From Chthoniobacterales bacterium (lineage in GTDB: Bacteria; Verrucomicrobiota; Verrucomicrobiia; Chthoniobacterales; UBA10450): DNA of 6,126 nucleotides. The stretch spans positions 1 to 6,126 of the forward strand of contig JACCZO010000345.1 of the NCBI GenBank assembly GCA_013695925.1. Reading direction: 5' to 3'. Positions 5,159 to 6,126 of this stretch are shown here, in pieces (positions within the stretch are counted from its first letter, which is position 1; every line of letters starts with the position of its first letter). The notes below the pieces were generated by a model. It worked only from the letters and a program-made list of their open reading frames with translations. It made no database searches and was not told the origin of the DNA. Position numbers and translations under genes: made by a program.

Positions 5159-6126
5159 ATGTCCTTCATCGTCGAACCTCTCTACGTCGCCGCGGTTCTT
5201 TGCCTCCTGATCGCTTTCTCGGAATGGCTCTCGCGTCAAAAGCATTTCAGTTATCTCGGCTCGGCCTTGATCGTTATTCTTGCCGCCGCCGTCCTGGCCA
5301 ACCTGCAACTCCTCCCTTCGTCGCGGAACGCTCCGCCGCTTTACGACGGCATCTTTAATTACATCGCGCCCCTGGCGATTTTCTTTCTCCTTCTCGACGT
5401 GAAGTTGAAAGACCTGCGCCAGGCGGGGCTGCCGATGCTGCTCCTGTTCGGGCTCGGCGCGCTCGGCACGATGGCGGGCGCGTTGGCCGGTTACTATCTG
5501 CTCGCGCCGCAAAATCACGGAGTCGAAAACGCCCATGCCGTGGCCGGGATGTTCACCGGCACCTACATCGGCGGGAGCGTGAACCTGAACGCAGTCGCAT
5601 TGCAATTCGGCGTGACCAAGAGTGGCACGCTCTTCGCCGCGATCAATGCCGCGGATAATATCATCACCACCATCTGGATCATTGCGACGCTCCTTCTGCC
5701 ACGACTGCTGCAGAGAATCTGGCCGCGCGGCGCCGGCAGCAGCGCGGCCTCGCTCGCCACCGTCGCGCCGGAACTCGAGGCCAGGGAGCGTTTGCGGGTG
5801 ACCGATCTTTCGCTCCTCCTCGCGCTCGGCCTCGGCAGCCTCTTCCTTGCCCAAATGGTCAGCCAATGGCTGCCGGCCGTGCCTTATGTTCTGAGCCTGA
5901 CGACGGCTGCGCTCATCCTGGCGCAGATTCCTGTAATTCAAAAACTGCGCGGCGGCACTGTGCTTGGTTATTTCACGGTGCTGCTTTTTCTCGCGGTCGT
6001 CGGCGCGTATTGCGACCTGGGTGCGTTGATCGCCAACGGCTCGGTCGCGATCACGCTCCTTGTTTGGGTAACGATGATTGTCGCGATTCATGCCCTCGTC
6101 ATTTTCGGGCTCGGCGGATTGCTCCA
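5159..6126 (+). CDS. DUF819 (YjcL-like) integral membrane protein, 3' end outside window
   Basis: The first 322 residues of a polytopic membrane protein of the DUF819/YjcL family; members are usually about 380-420 residues, so perhaps 60-90 are missing. Hydrophobic helices run through the visible part, at about residues 7-23, 33-50, 66-80, 92-115, 160-182, 215-234, 242-260, 268-284 and 295-322. The family signature is GMFTGTYIGGSVNLNAVALQFG (130-151), which breaks after FTGTYIGGS with paired Gly and Asn residues, then ATG-like core AAINAADNIITTIW (160-173). These broken, polar-rich helices recall two-fold repeat secondary transporters, but the family has no established substrate that I know of. 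The start ATG has only a weak ribosome binding site; a palindrome lies directly upstream. It is transcribed away from the AI-2E/sulfotransferase operon. A long antisense frame over this gene is a composition shadow. Confidence 0.88.
   Translation, partial: MSFIVEPLYVAAVLCLLIAFSEWLSRQKHFSYLGSALIVILAAAVLANLQLLPSSRNAPPLYDGIFNYIAPLAIFFLLLDVKLKDLRQAGLPMLLLFGLGALGTMAGALAGYYLLAPQNHGVENAHAVAGMFTGTYIGGSVNLNAVALQFGVTKSGTLFAAINAADNIITTIWIIATLLLPRLLQRIWPRGAGSSAASLATVAPELEARERLRVTDLSLLLALGLGSLFLAQMVSQWLPAVPYVLSLTTAALILAQIPVIQKLRGGTVLGYFTVLLFLAVVGAYCDLGALIANGSVAITLLVWVTMIVAIHALVIFGLGGLL

Noticed and set aside
5003..6091. Long minus-strand open frame (362 codons) rich in Arg, Glu and Gln
   Set aside because: It is antisense to the DUF819 gene, whose plus-strand frame has family motifs and membrane helices. 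The antisense product is a charged, domainless sequence typical of GC-rich shadow frames.
1..6126. CRISPR array, tRNA or rRNA gene, insertion sequence, or prophage attachment site
   Set aside because: No regularly spaced short repeats, cloverleaf sequence, transposase motif or terminal inverted repeats were seen on either strand.

Overview
The window comes from a GC-rich bacterial chromosome, and every protein-coding signal fits a free-living bacterium. Two short gene remnants resemble surface-protein modules: an autotransporter-type 'VTGDATLGGTLE' repeat, and a C-terminal module ending 'GLVEAYNLD'. From memory, modules like these are abundant in soil Verrucomicrobiota and some Acidobacteriota. 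I infer a Verrucomicrobiota-like organism with low to moderate confidence; no marker gene is present to settle it.

Layout from left to right. (1) Positions 1-2018, minus strand: the N-terminal 672 residues of a cytoplasmic multi-PAS sensor histidine kinase, cut off by the window edge inside the ATPase domain. Its first two PAS domains are a recent tandem duplication. (2) Positions about 2019-2575: no intact gene, but gene debris. A minus-strand scrap of an autotransporter-type repeat abuts a plus-strand, frameshifted C-terminal end of a secreted or surface protein. That end in turn abuts what looks like the beginning of a toxin gene. (3) Positions 2576-2854, minus strand: a Phd/YefM-type antitoxin with a candidate promoter giving a nearly leaderless transcript. 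The candidate toxin overlaps its 3' end and is cut short by the debris. (4) Positions 2886-4951, minus strand: a two-gene operon with an ATGA overlap, encoding an AI-2E/PerM-family membrane protein followed by a PAPS-dependent sulfotransferase. (5) Positions 4952-5158: a divergent intergenic region with two small inverted repeats. (6) Positions 5159-6126, plus strand: a DUF819 (YjcL-like) integral membrane protein running off the right edge.

The genes do not form one obvious pathway. The permease and sulfotransferase are probably translationally coupled. The antitoxin appears to be an orphaned or decaying toxin-antitoxin module. The kinase has a strong ribosome binding site of its own. I do not see a clear new biological system; the most unusual part is the composite of broken genes between 2160 and 2607.
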